A stretch of DNA of 47,489 nt from Rubrivivax sp. (lineage in GTDB: Bacteria; Pseudomonadota; Gammaproteobacteria; Burkholderiales; Burkholderiaceae_C), in assembly GCA_021297985.1 (NCBI GenBank), contig JAJTGU010000171.1, positions 1 to 47,489 of the forward strand, in the 5' to 3' direction. The first letter of the stretch is position 1. Each line of letters begins with the position of its first letter. The notes below the pieces were generated by a model. That model did no database searches, was not told where the DNA came from, and was given only the letters and a program-made list of their open reading frames with translations. Made by a program: the position numbers and the translations under genes. This document shows positions 17,073 through 25,707 of the stretch, in pieces.

Positions 17073-18260
17073 TCAGGCCTGGGCCGAACGCAGGCGGCGG
17101 CGAGCGACGGCACCCACGCCGAACAGGCCGGCGGCCATCAGGGCCCAGGCGCTGGGCTCGGGCACGGCCATCGCCTGCGTGATCCACTCCTGGTGGTGGT
17201 AGACCGGCACGAAGCCGTTGAACTCGCCGCAGCTGGACTGCAGGCCGGCGCGGCAATCGCCCCAGGCAGCGCCGAAGGTCAGGCCGTAGGACGTGACCGA
17301 CGAGATCATGCCGTTGAGGAACTGCGGGCCGCCGGAGTCGCCACCGGCGGTGCCGACCTCGCGCGCGCCGACACCGGTGTCGCAGAACACTGCGCCCGCG
17401 GCGCCGGCCAGGTTCGAGGCCTGGGCCACGTTGCAAGCCATGTCGTTGGCGATCCGTCCGCTGTCGAAGTCGGCGAGGTACGAAAACGCGATGTTCGGGT
17501 TGCTCGGGTAGACCGTCTGCCAGCCGTTGCCGGGCGTCTGGCTGAAGATCGGGTCGCCCATGCGGTATTCGTAGCGGTTGTTGCCCTCGCGCAGGAAGCC
17601 GGTGCCGGCGTTGGCACCGCCAGTGGCACCGTCGCCTCCGACCGTCGAACGGCCGCCGTAACCGGCCACGTTGTAGGTCTGGCCGGCGATGTCGTTGTGG
17701 GTGTACAGGCCGTAGGTCTGCACGCCCGACGCCGTGGTGCTGAGCTTGAGCAGCGCGATGTCGTTGTGATCGACGACCTGGCCGGTGTAGCCGGGGTGGA
17801 TCATCTGGTGGTTGACCGTGATCGTCAGCGCGTTCGGGCTGAACGGCGTGCGCTCATTGGGGTCGCCAGTGAAGAAGTAGGCCGTCGTCGCGGGCAACAC
17901 GCCGTTGCGCGGGCGCACGCAATGCGCGGCGGTCAGGATCGACGCCGAGTCGGTGAGCAGGCTGCCCGAGCAGATGAAGCGGCCCTGCGTGCCGTAGTCC
18001 ATGATCAGCGCCGCCACGCCGCCCTTGTTGGTGCTCGGGAAGAACAATGGATCGCCACCGCCGCCAACGGCCGGCGACGCAAAACCCGACGTCGGCGTCA
18101 TGCCGACGAGCAGACTGCGTGCCTCCCAGCTCATGCCGTTGAAGCTGCCGGTCTGGATGTCGGTAGACGACGACGTGTACGACAGGCCGTAAGCCGCTTG
18201 GGCGCCGAAGCTGGCGATGGCCAGGGCCGAGGCCAGCGCGATGGAAGACAGACGCTTCAT
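17073..18260 (-). CDS. trypsin-like (S1) serine protease with PEP-CTERM anchor
   Basis: A 395-residue secreted protease with a signal peptide (MKRLSSIALASALAIASFGA). The chymotrypsin-fold triad is intact: His113 in LTAAHC, Asp167 in HNDIALLKL, Ser309 in GGDSGGP. The C-terminus is a PEP-CTERM tail (VPEPSAWALMAAG, hydrophobic helix, RRRLRSAQA), so the enzyme should be handled by an exosortase and displayed on or shed from the surface. The region between His and Ser is longer than in classical trypsins. It is flanked by a hairpin terminator downstream and a 112-bp non-coding gap upstream, so it is probably monocistronic. Substrate unknown. Confidence 0.9.
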   Translation of the reverse strand: MKRLSSIALASALAIASFGAQAAYGLSYTSSSTDIQTGSFNGMSWEARSLLVGMTPTSGFASPAVGGGGDPLFFPSTNKGGVAALIMDYGTQGRFICSGSLLTDSASILTAAHCVRPRNGVLPATTAYFFTGDPNERTPFSPNALTITVNHQMIHPGYTGQVVDHNDIALLKLSTTASGVQTYGLYTHNDIAGQTYNVAGYGGRSTVGGDGATGGANAGTGFLREGNNRYEYRMGDPIFSQTPGNGWQTVYPSNPNIAFSYLADFDSGRIANDMACNVAQASNLAGAAGAVFCDTGVGAREVGTAGGDSGGPQFLNGMISSVTSYGLTFGAAWGDCRAGLQSSCGEFNGFVPVYHHQEWITQAMAVPEPSAWALMAAGLFGVGAVARRRLRSAQA

Positions 18261-18372
18261 GGGGGACTCGCATCAGCGAAAGTTGACAGGGATTCGAGTG
18301 TCAGCAGACGTTTCAGGCCCGACAACTACCGGGCTCGGGGGGTTGCCATTCACGGAATGAGGAACAAGTCCG

Positions 18373-19932
18373 TCAATCGGCCGTGAAGTTGCCATGAAAG
18401 CCCAGCGGCAGCGCGTAGGGCAGCACCGCCTGGGCAACCGGGCCGTCTTCGATGCGGGCCATGTCCAGCAGGTTCAGCACCGTGGCCTGGCGGCGGGCGT
18501 CGAAGGTGGTGCCGAGCAGCCAGGCGTCGGTTTCGCGGTCGCTGCCGGGCTTGGGGACCACGACATGCTCCTCGACGATGTGGTGCTCGCCGTAGTCGAA
18601 GCGGCGCACGCGGCCGCTGTCGGCGTGCACCATCTGCACGCCATGGAACAGCGCATGGCGACGTGTCTCGAAGCGCCGCCACGACGCGGCGCAGACCAGC
18701 CAGCGTGCCCGCCCGGCACCACTGGCGCCGATGCGACGCGGGTCGATGCGCGGGAACTCGAGCTCGCCGTCGACCGCCAGCGTGGCCTGCTCGGCGCGGC
18801 CGCTGGCCATGTCCAGACGCACCGTGCGCAGTTGCAGCCGGCCGGCCATGGGCGTCGCGGCGTTGCCGGACATCAGCGCAACCGCGCCTTCGTTCAGGAA
18901 CCAGGGGTCGGACGAACCCACGTAGCTGAGTTGTATCGAGCCGTCGGCTTCTTCGGTGGCGTTGCCGACATGGAAGAGCATCTCGGGCGGCAGTTCGAAG
19001 AGGCGCTGCTCGGCGATGTTGTCCTTGCGTGCAACGAGCACGCGCAGCGGCTCGCCAGCGCCCATCGTGAAGCGCCGTGGCCCTTCGAAGGCCTGGCCGA
19101 AGCCAAGCTTGACCGGCGGCATCGGCACCACCAGCCAGCGCTCGGTGATGGCCATGTCATGCACCATGCCGGTGGCAAACGGCAATTGCGCGACCTGGAC
19201 CTTGCCCAGGCGCCCGTCGGGGGTGATGTGCCAGGCGATGAAGTGCGGGCCCTGGGTCCCGAAGTTCCACAGGTGGCCAGCGGCATCGAGCTTGGGATGG
19301 GCCGAAAACGGCAGCTGCTTCAGGTCGCCGCGCCAGGCGACAGGGCCTTGGGTGGACAGGTCGGACGGGGCCAGCGCAAAGGCCGAGCCCCCCTCCCACA
19401 TCGCCAGCACGCGGCCGGCGTGTTCGATCGCGTTGGTGTTGGCCGGGTTGACCGAGTCCGGGCCGCCAATCGGCAGCGGGTTGTCCACGTGGGTGCCGAA
19501 GGCCGGCAGGCGGAACCGCCCGGCTGCGCGTTCAGCCGCCAGCTTGGGCGTCTGCACCAGCCGCCCGCGGTGGGCGACCCGGCCGCCGTCGATGCGGAAC
19601 TGCTGGACCATGCCGTCGCCGTCGAACCAATGGTGGTAGCGCTCGCCGCCACGCTCGTACAGCGCCGGGCCGTTGCGGTAGAAGCGCCCGCGCAGCTCGG
19701 CCGGCCAGCGGCCACGCAGCAGCGGCTGCTCCGCATCGCGGCTGCCGGTGATGTCGCTGACCCCCTGCATCGGCGTCAGCAACGGCTGGCCAGCGGCATT
19801 GGCGGCAAAGTCCGCGGCGCGCGCCGGGCGCGCATCGGCTGGCATGGCCAGGGTCGTGGCCAGGGCCGGCAGGCCCAGCGTGGCGGCACCGGCCAGGCCA
19901 CGGTGCAGGAACGAACGTCGTTGCAGACTCAT
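18373..19932 (-). CDS. carotenoid oxygenase family protein, Tat-exported
   Basis: A 519-residue seven-bladed propeller oxygenase of the RPE65/carotenoid cleavage family, a non-haem Fe(II) enzyme that splits C=C bonds of carotenoids or phenylpropenes. All four iron-ligand histidines are visible: His212 (SAHPKLD), His258 (MVHDM), His321 (FHVGNA), His513 (GFHGNF). FYRNGPA and HWFDGDGM are family signatures. The N-terminus is twin-arginine-like (QRRSFLHRG plus hydrophobic stretch), giving the start at 19932 preceded by GGGAG. It lies 19 bp after a DUF2141 gene, probably an operon. Substrate cannot be told; no carotenoid biosynthesis gene is nearby. Confidence 0.88.
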   Translation of the reverse strand: MSLQRRSFLHRGLAGAATLGLPALATTLAMPADARPARAADFAANAAGQPLLTPMQGVSDITGSRDAEQPLLRGRWPAELRGRFYRNGPALYERGGERYHHWFDGDGMVQQFRIDGGRVAHRGRLVQTPKLAAERAAGRFRLPAFGTHVDNPLPIGGPDSVNPANTNAIEHAGRVLAMWEGGSAFALAPSDLSTQGPVAWRGDLKQLPFSAHPKLDAAGHLWNFGTQGPHFIAWHITPDGRLGKVQVAQLPFATGMVHDMAITERWLVVPMPPVKLGFGQAFEGPRRFTMGAGEPLRVLVARKDNIAEQRLFELPPEMLFHVGNATEEADGSIQLSYVGSSDPWFLNEGAVALMSGNAATPMAGRLQLRTVRLDMASGRAEQATLAVDGELEFPRIDPRRIGASGAGRARWLVCAASWRRFETRRHALFHGVQMVHADSGRVRRFDYGEHHIVEEHVVVPKPGSDRETDAWLLGTTFDARRQATVLNLLDMARIEDGPVAQAVLPYALPLGFHGNFTAD

Positions 19933-19951
19933 CGCAGGCTCCCGGGTCCGG

Positions 19952-20380
19952 TCATTGCGACAGTTGCACCAGCACCGGCGCGCCATTGAGCTTGACGCGC
20001 CCGGTGTCCCAGGCCGGGCCGAAGGGGCCAGGGTTGCCGGATGCGCCCCAAGGCTCACTGGGGATGCCGAGCAGGTTGCGGTTCATCTTGCCGTCGCTGT
20101 CCAGGTCCTGGAACATCGCCACGGCGATCTCGGTCGCATCGCCCAGGCCACAGACCTGTACCGACTGCACCGCGGCGTCGCCCGCCGCCACACGAAGCGA
20201 CGTCAATGGCTTCTTGTTGAAGCTCTCGGCGCTGACATAGACGGCAATCATCAGGTGGCCCTGCTGCGGCCGCACGCCGCGAAGCTCGATCGCCGTGCAG
20301 GCAGTGTCCGCTGCGTGGGCGCTGCCTGCAGCGGCCAGGACCAGCGGGGCGGCGGCAAGAAGGGTACGGATCGTGGGCAT
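19952..20380 (-). CDS. DUF2141 family exported protein
   Basis: A 142-residue protein with a signal peptide (MPTIRTLLAAAPLVLAAAGSAHA). The DUF2141 core is seen in GHLMIAVYVSAESFNKKP, VAMFQDLDSDGKMNRN and GIPSEPWGASGN. The family is a small beta-sandwich of unknown function. It is transcribed just ahead of the carotenoid oxygenase, a linkage that may point to a shared role. Confidence 0.85.
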   Translation of the reverse strand: MPTIRTLLAAAPLVLAAAGSAHAADTACTAIELRGVRPQQGHLMIAVYVSAESFNKKPLTSLRVAAGDAAVQSVQVCGLGDATEIAVAMFQDLDSDGKMNRNLLGIPSEPWGASGNPGPFGPAWDTGRVKLNGAPVLVQLSQ

Positions 20381-20532
20381 CGCGGGGCTCCAGGTGGGTT
20401 GTCGATGCCTGCACTCTGCGGCCCGACCCCGATCGCCGCCAGCCCGATGCGACGACTCCGCATCGCACGCCGCGAAACGCCTGCCCCAGGCGCGAAATGC
20501 CCGCGCGGGCCCGTCGACCCGCGATGCCGGCC

Positions 20533-21639
20533 TCAGGCTCCGGCTTCGACCGCGCGGATCGGCACCCGCGGGGCCAGCGCGCACATCAGCTCGTAGCCGA
20601 TGGTGCCGGCCGCACGTGCCACATCGTCGATGGCCAGCACCTCGCCGTTGCCGGCCCGGCCCCAGAGCACGACCTCGCTGCCGATGCCGGCCGCGGGCAC
20701 TGGCGTCAGGTCGACCGCCAGCATGTCCATCGACACCCGCCCGACCGTGCCGCTGCGCACGCCGTCGACCAGCACCGGGGTGTCGGTGCCGGCATGCCGC
20801 GGGTAGCCGTCGGCGTAGCCGCAGGCGACGATGCCGATGCGCATCGGCTCGCGTGCGGTGAAGCTGCTGCCATAACCCACGGTGTCGCCGGCCGCGAGCT
20901 GCTGGGTCGCGATCAGCTGCGAGCGCAGCGTCATCGCCGGGCGCAGGTCCCAGTGACGGATGTCGTGCTCGGGGAAGTCCGGCGCGCTGCCGTAGCTCAG
21001 GATGCCGGCACGCACCCAGTCGCTGTGCACGCCGGGCACCGTGCCATGACGCAGGATCGCGGCGCTGTTGGCCAGGCTGCGTGGGCCCGGCAGGTCATGC
21101 GTCGCCTGCTCGAAGGCGGCCAGCTGATGCGCGATGCCGCGTGGGCCGTCGGCGTCCGAAAAATGGGTCGCGAGCACGATGGACTCGACCTGCGGCATCG
21201 CATTCAGCCGCGCCCACGCCGAGCGGTAGGCCGCCGGCACGAAGCCCAGGCGGTTCATGCCGCTGTTCATCTTCAGCACCACGGTGTGCGCGCGCTCGGT
21301 CTTGTGCCCGGCAAGCCAGTCGATCTGCTCGTTGCAGTGCACCGCGTGCCAGAGGTCGAGCCGGGAGCACAGTTCCAGGTCGCGGGGTTCGAACACGCCT
21401 TCGAGCAGCAGCACCGGTCCGCGCCAGCCGCAGGCGCGGATGCGTTCGGCTTCGGCCAGGTCCAGCAGCGCAAACCCGTCGGCACTGCGCATGCCTGGAT
21501 AGGCACGTTCGATGCCATGGCCGTAGGCGTTGGCCTTGACGACGGCCCAAAGCCGGGAATCCGGCGCGGCCTGGCGCGCACGCGCCAGGTTGTGCGCCAA
21601 TGCATCGGTGTGGATCAGGGCTTCGATCGGGCGCGGCAT
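20533..21639 (-). CDS. alr: alanine racemase
   Basis: A 368-residue PLP enzyme that makes D-alanine for peptidoglycan. Lys35 in [10 protein letters not shown] binds PLP and Tyr256 in VGYGSSFTA is the second catalytic base; [16 protein letters not shown] and the C-terminal beta-domain are as expected. Length is standard. The start at 21639 gives [14 protein letters not shown]; in-frame upstream sequence has no homology. It is divergent from lplT. Confidence 0.95.
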   Translation of the reverse strand: MPRPIEALIHTDALAHNLARARQAAPDSRLWAVVKANAYGHGIERAYPGMRSADGFALLDLAEAERIRACGWRGPVLLLEGVFEPRDLELCSRLDLWHAVHCNEQIDWLAGHKTERAHTVVLKMNSGMNRLGFVPAAYRSAWARLNAMPQVESIVLATHFSDADGPRGIAHQLAAFEQATHDLPGPRSLANSAAILRHGTVPGVHSDWVRAGILSYGSAPDFPEHDIRHWDLRPAMTLRSQLIATQQLAAGDTVGYGSSFTAREPMRIGIVACGYADGYPRHAGTDTPVLVDGVRSGTVGRVSMDMLAVDLTPVPAAGIGSEVVLWGRAGNGEVLAIDDVARAAGTIGYELMCALAPRVPIRAVEAGA

Positions 21640-21699
21640 GGTGGGCCCGGATTCTGCGCGAGGCCCGCCGACGCTCCTCGTCCCGCCAAACCCGCGTGC

Positions 21700-21735
21700 T
21701 ATAAATCCCGACGACCCGGGCGGATATTGCCCGGG
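21700..21735 (+). promoter_or_regulatory. candidate lplT promoter -10 and leader hairpin
   Basis: In the 215-bp gap between alr and lplT, TATAAA at 21700-21705 is the only good sigma70-like -10 element; no clear -35 accompanies it. Ten bases on lies CCCGGGC-ggatatt-GCCCGGG (21715-21735), a perfect 7-bp hairpin in the presumed leader. Confidence 0.35.
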
Positions 21736-21854
21736 CGCGTTCCGGGCGTCGTGCCGCACATCGACGCTCCTGTTGCCGAAGAGCCTCCTGGAGACACCTG
21801 GCCTCGTTGCCGCTCGCGCCCGCCCGGCGACCGAGCGAGAAGCCAATTCGAACG

Positions 21855-23132
21855 ATGAAAAAAGGCTTCTCGACGATCATGTCGGCGCAGTTCTTCAGCT
21901 CGCTGGCCGACAACGCCTTGTTGGTCGCGGCCGTCGAGCTGCTTCGGCTGTCCAACGCACCCGCCTGGCAGACACCCGCGTTGGCGCCGATGTTCGCGCT
22001 GTTCTATGTCGTGCTGGCGCCCTTTGTCGGCGCGTTTGCCGATTGCATCCCCAAGGGCCGGGTGATGTTCATCTCCAACAGCATCAAGGTCGTCGGCTGC
22101 CTGATGATGCTGTTCGGCTCGCACCCCTTGCTGGCCTACGCCGTGGTCGGCCTGGGCGCGGCGGCGTACTCGCCGGCCAAGTACGGCATCCTGACCGAGC
22201 TGTTGCCGGCGTCGCTGCTGGTCAAGGGCAATGGCTGGATCGAGGGCCTGACGGTGGCCTCCATCGTTCTGGGGTTTGCCGTCGGCGGCCTGTTGATCGG
22301 CCCCAAGGTGTCGGGCTTCCTGCTCGGCATCGACGTGCCGGGCATCGACCTGGGCATCGACATCGCGCCCGAGGCCGCGATCTGCGCGATCGTGCTGCTG
22401 TACGTGGTGGCGGCGGTGTTCAACCTGTTCATCCCGCGCACCGAAGCCCCGTTGCAGCCGATGGCCGGCCTGGCCGAGCTGTTCAGCGACTTCTCGGCCT
22501 GCAACACCCGGCTGTGGCGCGACAAGCTGGGGCAGATCACGCTGGCCACGACCACGCTGCTGTGGGGCATCTTCGGCAACGTGCGGCTGATCGTCTTCCC
22601 GTGGGCGGCGGCGGCCCTGGGCTACACGACGGCCCAGGCCACCAACCTGGCCGGAGCGGTGGTCCTGGGCTCGGTGGCCGGCGCCGTGGTGGCGGCGTCG
22701 ATCTGCAAGCTCGACCGTGCCACCAACGTCATCCCGCTGGGAATTCTGGTCGGCTTCCTGTTGATCGGCTTGAACCTGATCTCGCACGTCTGGACGGCAG
22801 CCCCGTTCCTGCTGATCCTCGGGGCCTTGTGCGGCTTCCTGATCGTGCCGATGAACGCGCTTTTGCAGCACCGCGGCCACAACCTGATGGGTGCCGGGCG
22901 TTCGATCGCGGTGCAGAACTTCAACGAACAGGCCTGCATCCTGGCGCTCGGCGCGTTCTACACCGGGATGACCAAGTTCGGCCTGTCGGTGTTCACGGCG
23001 ATCGCGGTGTTCGGGATGATGGTCGCCGGCACGATGGAGCTGATCCGGCGCTGGCACATCCGCAACACCCAGCGCCATGCACACGAGGTCGAGCGGCTGC
23101 TCGCCATCGCGCGCAGCGACACCGGTCATTGA
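21855..23132 (+). CDS. lplT: lysophospholipid transporter (MFS)
   Basis: A 425-residue inner-membrane MFS protein that flips lysophospholipids inward for re-acylation. Seen: [23 protein letters not shown], a 12-segment hydrophobic profile, [14 protein letters not shown] after the first segments, and [12 protein letters not shown]. These match LplT. Start chosen at 21855 (MKKGF); an in-frame ATG at 21807 would add a proline/arginine-rich lead not seen in the family. The acyltransferase partner (aas) is not adjacent here. Confidence 0.92.
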   Translation: MKKGFSTIMSAQFFSSLADNALLVAAVELLRLSNAPAWQTPALAPMFALFYVVLAPFVGAFADCIPKGRVMFISNSIKVVGCLMMLFGSHPLLAYAVVGLGAAAYSPAKYGILTELLPASLLVKGNGWIEGLTVASIVLGFAVGGLLIGPKVSGFLLGIDVPGIDLGIDIAPEAAICAIVLLYVVAAVFNLFIPRTEAPLQPMAGLAELFSDFSACNTRLWRDKLGQITLATTTLLWGIFGNVRLIVFPWAAAALGYTTAQATNLAGAVVLGSVAGAVVAASICKLDRATNVIPLGILVGFLLIGLNLISHVWTAAPFLLILGALCGFLIVPMNALLQHRGHNLMGAGRSIAVQNFNEQACILALGAFYTGMTKFGLSVFTAIAVFGMMVAGTMELIRRWHIRNTQRHAHEVERLLAIARSDTGH

Positions 23133-23139
23133 GGCCCGC

Positions 23140-24018
23140 TTGAACCGACCGGCCGACGGCGGCGCAGGCCTGGCGGCACTGGCGCTTTCATTCAACGCGT
23201 TCGCCTGGGGCGTTTCATGGTGGCCGCTGCGCCAGCTGGAGGCACTGGGTCTGCACGCGCTGTGGAGCACGGTCCTTGTCTATTCGCTCGCGCTGGCCAC
23301 GATCCTGGTCTGGCGCCCGCGGGCCGTGCTGCAGCTGGCCCGCACGCCCAGCCTGTGGTGGCTGGTCGTCGCCAGTGGCACCACCAACGCCGCCTTCAAC
23401 TGGGCCGTGACGATCGGTGACGTGGTGCGGGTGGTGCTGCTGTTTTATTTGATGCCGTTGTGGGCGGTGCTGTTCGCACGCTGGCTGCTCGGAGAGCCAC
23501 TCAGCCGTGCCGCGGCGGGCCGTGTCGCGCTGGCGCTCCTGGGCGCGGCCATCGTGCTGTGGCCCGAACAAGGCGGCTGGCCGCTCCCGCGCAGCCTGGC
23601 GGAATGGCTGGGCGTTCTCGGCGGTGCGAGCTTTGCGCTCAACAACGTGCTGCTGCGGCGCGAGTCGCATCGGCCCGAGGAGGCGCGCGCCTTCGCGATG
23701 TTCCTCGGTGGCGCGACGATCGCCGGCGTGCTGGCGCTGGTTCTGGGGGCCAGCGGCCACGTGCCGGACCCGCCACCCTTGGCCTGGCCTTGGCTGCTGG
23801 CGGCCTTTGCCCTGGGCTTGTGGTTCCTGGCCGGCAATCTGGCGCTGCAGTACGGTGCGGCGCGGCTGCCGGCCAACGCCACTGCGGTGGTGATGGTCAG
23901 CGAGGTGTTGTTTGCCAGTGTCTCGGCCGTGCTCCTGGGTGCCGGCGTGCTGACGCTGCCGCTGGTCCTGGGCGGCGGCCTGATCGTGCTGGCGTCGCTG
24001 CTGGCCGCTCGCGGCTGA
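23140..24018 (+). CDS. EamA/DMT family transporter
   Basis: A protein of about 292 residues with ten predicted hydrophobic segments and two EamA halves (first FNAFAWGVSWWPLRQLEALG, with FYLMPLWAVLFARWLLGE; second starting near EWLGVLGGASFALNNVLLRR). Such DMT permeases export amino acids or metabolites; the substrate is unknown. A TTG at 23140, 8 bp after the lplT stop and preceded by GAGG, is the most reasonable start; no ATG lies before the first hydrophobic segment outside lplT. Confidence 0.85.
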   Translation: MNRPADGGAGLAALALSFNAFAWGVSWWPLRQLEALGLHALWSTVLVYSLALATILVWRPRAVLQLARTPSLWWLVVASGTTNAAFNWAVTIGDVVRVVLLFYLMPLWAVLFARWLLGEPLSRAAAGRVALALLGAAIVLWPEQGGWPLPRSLAEWLGVLGGASFALNNVLLRRESHRPEEARAFAMFLGGATIAGVLALVLGASGHVPDPPPLAWPWLLAAFALGLWFLAGNLALQYGAARLPANATAVVMVSEVLFASVSAVLLGAGVLTLPLVLGGGLIVLASLLAARG

Positions 24019-24042
24019 TGTCTCAGCGCTTGTGCTGGACGA

Positions 24043-25044
24043 TCACGGTCGCCGTGGCGCGGGCCGTAGGTCGACCATCTGCCCCAGCAGGGCCGCAAGT
24101 TCGCCTTCGTGCAGCGGTTTGCCCAGGTAGGCATCGCACCCCGCCAGTTCACCCCGGGCGCGGTCGGTCTCGCGGACATGGGCCGACACCAGCACCACCT
24201 TCGGGATCGCGCCGCTGGCCGATCCGGCGCCGCGCTTGATCTGCTGGCAGAGCGCCAGTCCGTCGAGCTGGCTGTCACCGCCCAGTTCGACATCCAGGAA
24301 CACCAGGTCGTGCCTGCGGGCCGCAAGCTTGACCATCGCCTGCTGGCTTGTCGACGCCGTGTCGGTGATGACACCCTGTCGCTCGAGCAGCGACTGCAGG
24401 TACTTCAAGGCCAGCAGGCTGTCGTCGATCAACAGGGCCCTTGGGCGGTGCCCGGCCGCACGATAGGACGCTGCGGGCGGCGTACCGGCCACCGGCTCGA
24501 GCTCGATGTGGCCGACGCCGGCCTCGGCATTGGGCTGAGCCTCGAGGTGCGGCAAGCCCGCCACGGGGCTGGCAGCGGCAGGCACATCGAGATCCAGATC
24601 CGTGCCCGGGGCCGGCACGGCTGGGCTGGGCCTGGCGTCGGCCGGTGCCACCGCGTCCTCACGTCCCCGGCGGTAGGGCTGGATCACGGTACGGACTCGC
24701 GGCAGGGCGCCGAAACGCGGTGCTGTCGGCGCGCGTTTCATGGCCCCTTGCTGCACCATGGCGTCGAGCTCACGCAGCACGTGCAGCATGTCGATCGGAC
24801 GCGGCATCCAGGCCGTGGCGCCCTGCGGCGCACTGGCGCCGACGAACACGGCATCGGCGGCGCGGCCTGCCGCAACCACGACATCGACCGAGGGCGCATG
24901 GTCGGCGTCGACCACGACATGGTCGGCCTCTTCGAGCACGGTCACCAGCCCGTAGCTCGGCGTGCGATTGACGGCCAGCCGGAAGTACGCGCTCAGGGTG
25001 CTGCGCTCGAAGGTCGAAAAACCGAGGATGGCGACTTTGTACAC
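24043..25044 (-). CDS. two-domain response regulator with an unusual N-terminal domain
   Basis: A 333-residue protein. Residues about 200-320 form a receiver domain: acidic pair Asp207/Asp208 (LLIDDSL), phosphoacceptor Asp251 (LVFLDVELGG), Ser287 (LVSAH) and Lys309 (LGKPL). Residues 1-100 look like a degenerate receiver or Rossmann-like domain (MYKVAILGFSTFERSTLSAYF..., VVVDAD, VFVGAS, PRPIDMLHVLREL) and a Pro/Ala-rich linker joins the two. There is no DNA-binding or catalytic output domain, so it probably works by protein contact. No kinase is adjacent; divergent from the glutathione peroxidase. Confidence 0.8.
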   Translation of the reverse strand: MYKVAILGFSTFERSTLSAYFRLAVNRTPSYGLVTVLEEADHVVVDADHAPSVDVVVAAGRAADAVFVGASAPQGATAWMPRPIDMLHVLRELDAMVQQGAMKRAPTAPRFGALPRVRTVIQPYRRGREDAVAPADARPSPAVPAPGTDLDLDVPAAASPVAGLPHLEAQPNAEAGVGHIELEPVAGTPPAASYRAAGHRPRALLIDDSLLALKYLQSLLERQGVITDTASTSQQAMVKLAARRHDLVFLDVELGGDSQLDGLALCQQIKRGAGSASGAIPKVVLVSAHVRETDRARGELAGCDAYLGKPLHEGELAALLGQMVDLRPAPRRP

Positions 25045-25180
25045 GGGCGGGTCTGGGCGCGAAGGGCAGGGGCGGTGAGGGTCGGTCGTGGAGCGTCCGA
25101 TGGTGGCGGCGCAGCCGCAGCCTTGTCAACGCGGCGGTTAGCATCCGCCCAACGTCTTCCCCAACCGAAGTGAGATCTCG

Positions 25181-25681
25181 ATGGCACAGAGCAAGGGCGG
25201 CCACATCGGCGAGTTTGAGGCCCTTTCGATCGAGGGGCGTCCGGCGCAGTTCGCGAGTCAACTTGGCCGCGTGCTGCTGCTGGTCAACACCGCCAGCGAG
25301 TGTGGCTTCACGCCACAGTTCGCGGGGCTCGAGAAACTCTGGCAGGACTATCGCGACCGGGGACTGACCATCGTCGGATTTCCGAGCAACGAGTTCGGCG
25401 GCCAGGAGCCCGGCGAAAACGAGCAGATCGGCGCCTTCTGCCAGCGCAACTACGGGGTCAGCTTCCCGATGATGGCCAAGGTCGAGGTCAATGGTTCGCG
25501 CGCCCACCCGCTGTGGAAATGGCTCAAGGCCGAAGCGCCGGGCATGCTGGGCAGCCAGGCCGTGAAGTGGAACTTCACCAAGTTCCTGGTCGGGCGCGAC
25601 GGCCGCGTCATCAAGCGTTACGCGCCGCAGGACGAGCCCGAGAAGCTGCGCGCCGACATCGAGGCGGCACTCGCCGCCTGA
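25181..25681 (+). CDS. glutathione peroxidase family (thiol peroxidase)
   Basis: A 166-residue thioredoxin-fold peroxidase reducing hydroperoxides with glutathione or thioredoxin. The catalytic tetrad is visible: Cys41 in NTASECGFTPQ, Gln75 in FPSNEFGGQEPG, Trp130 and Asn131 in KWNFTKFL. Cysteine replaces the selenocysteine of animal enzymes. A Cys at position 87 (GAFCQRNYG) is a possible resolving cysteine, as in thioredoxin-using members. Confidence 0.93.
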   Translation: MAQSKGGHIGEFEALSIEGRPAQFASQLGRVLLLVNTASECGFTPQFAGLEKLWQDYRDRGLTIVGFPSNEFGGQEPGENEQIGAFCQRNYGVSFPMMAKVEVNGSRAHPLWKWLKAEAPGMLGSQAVKWNFTKFLVGRDGRVIKRYAPQDEPEKLRADIEAALAA

Positions 25682-25707
25682 GACCCTCACCTCTTCATCC
25701 CGCCCCC

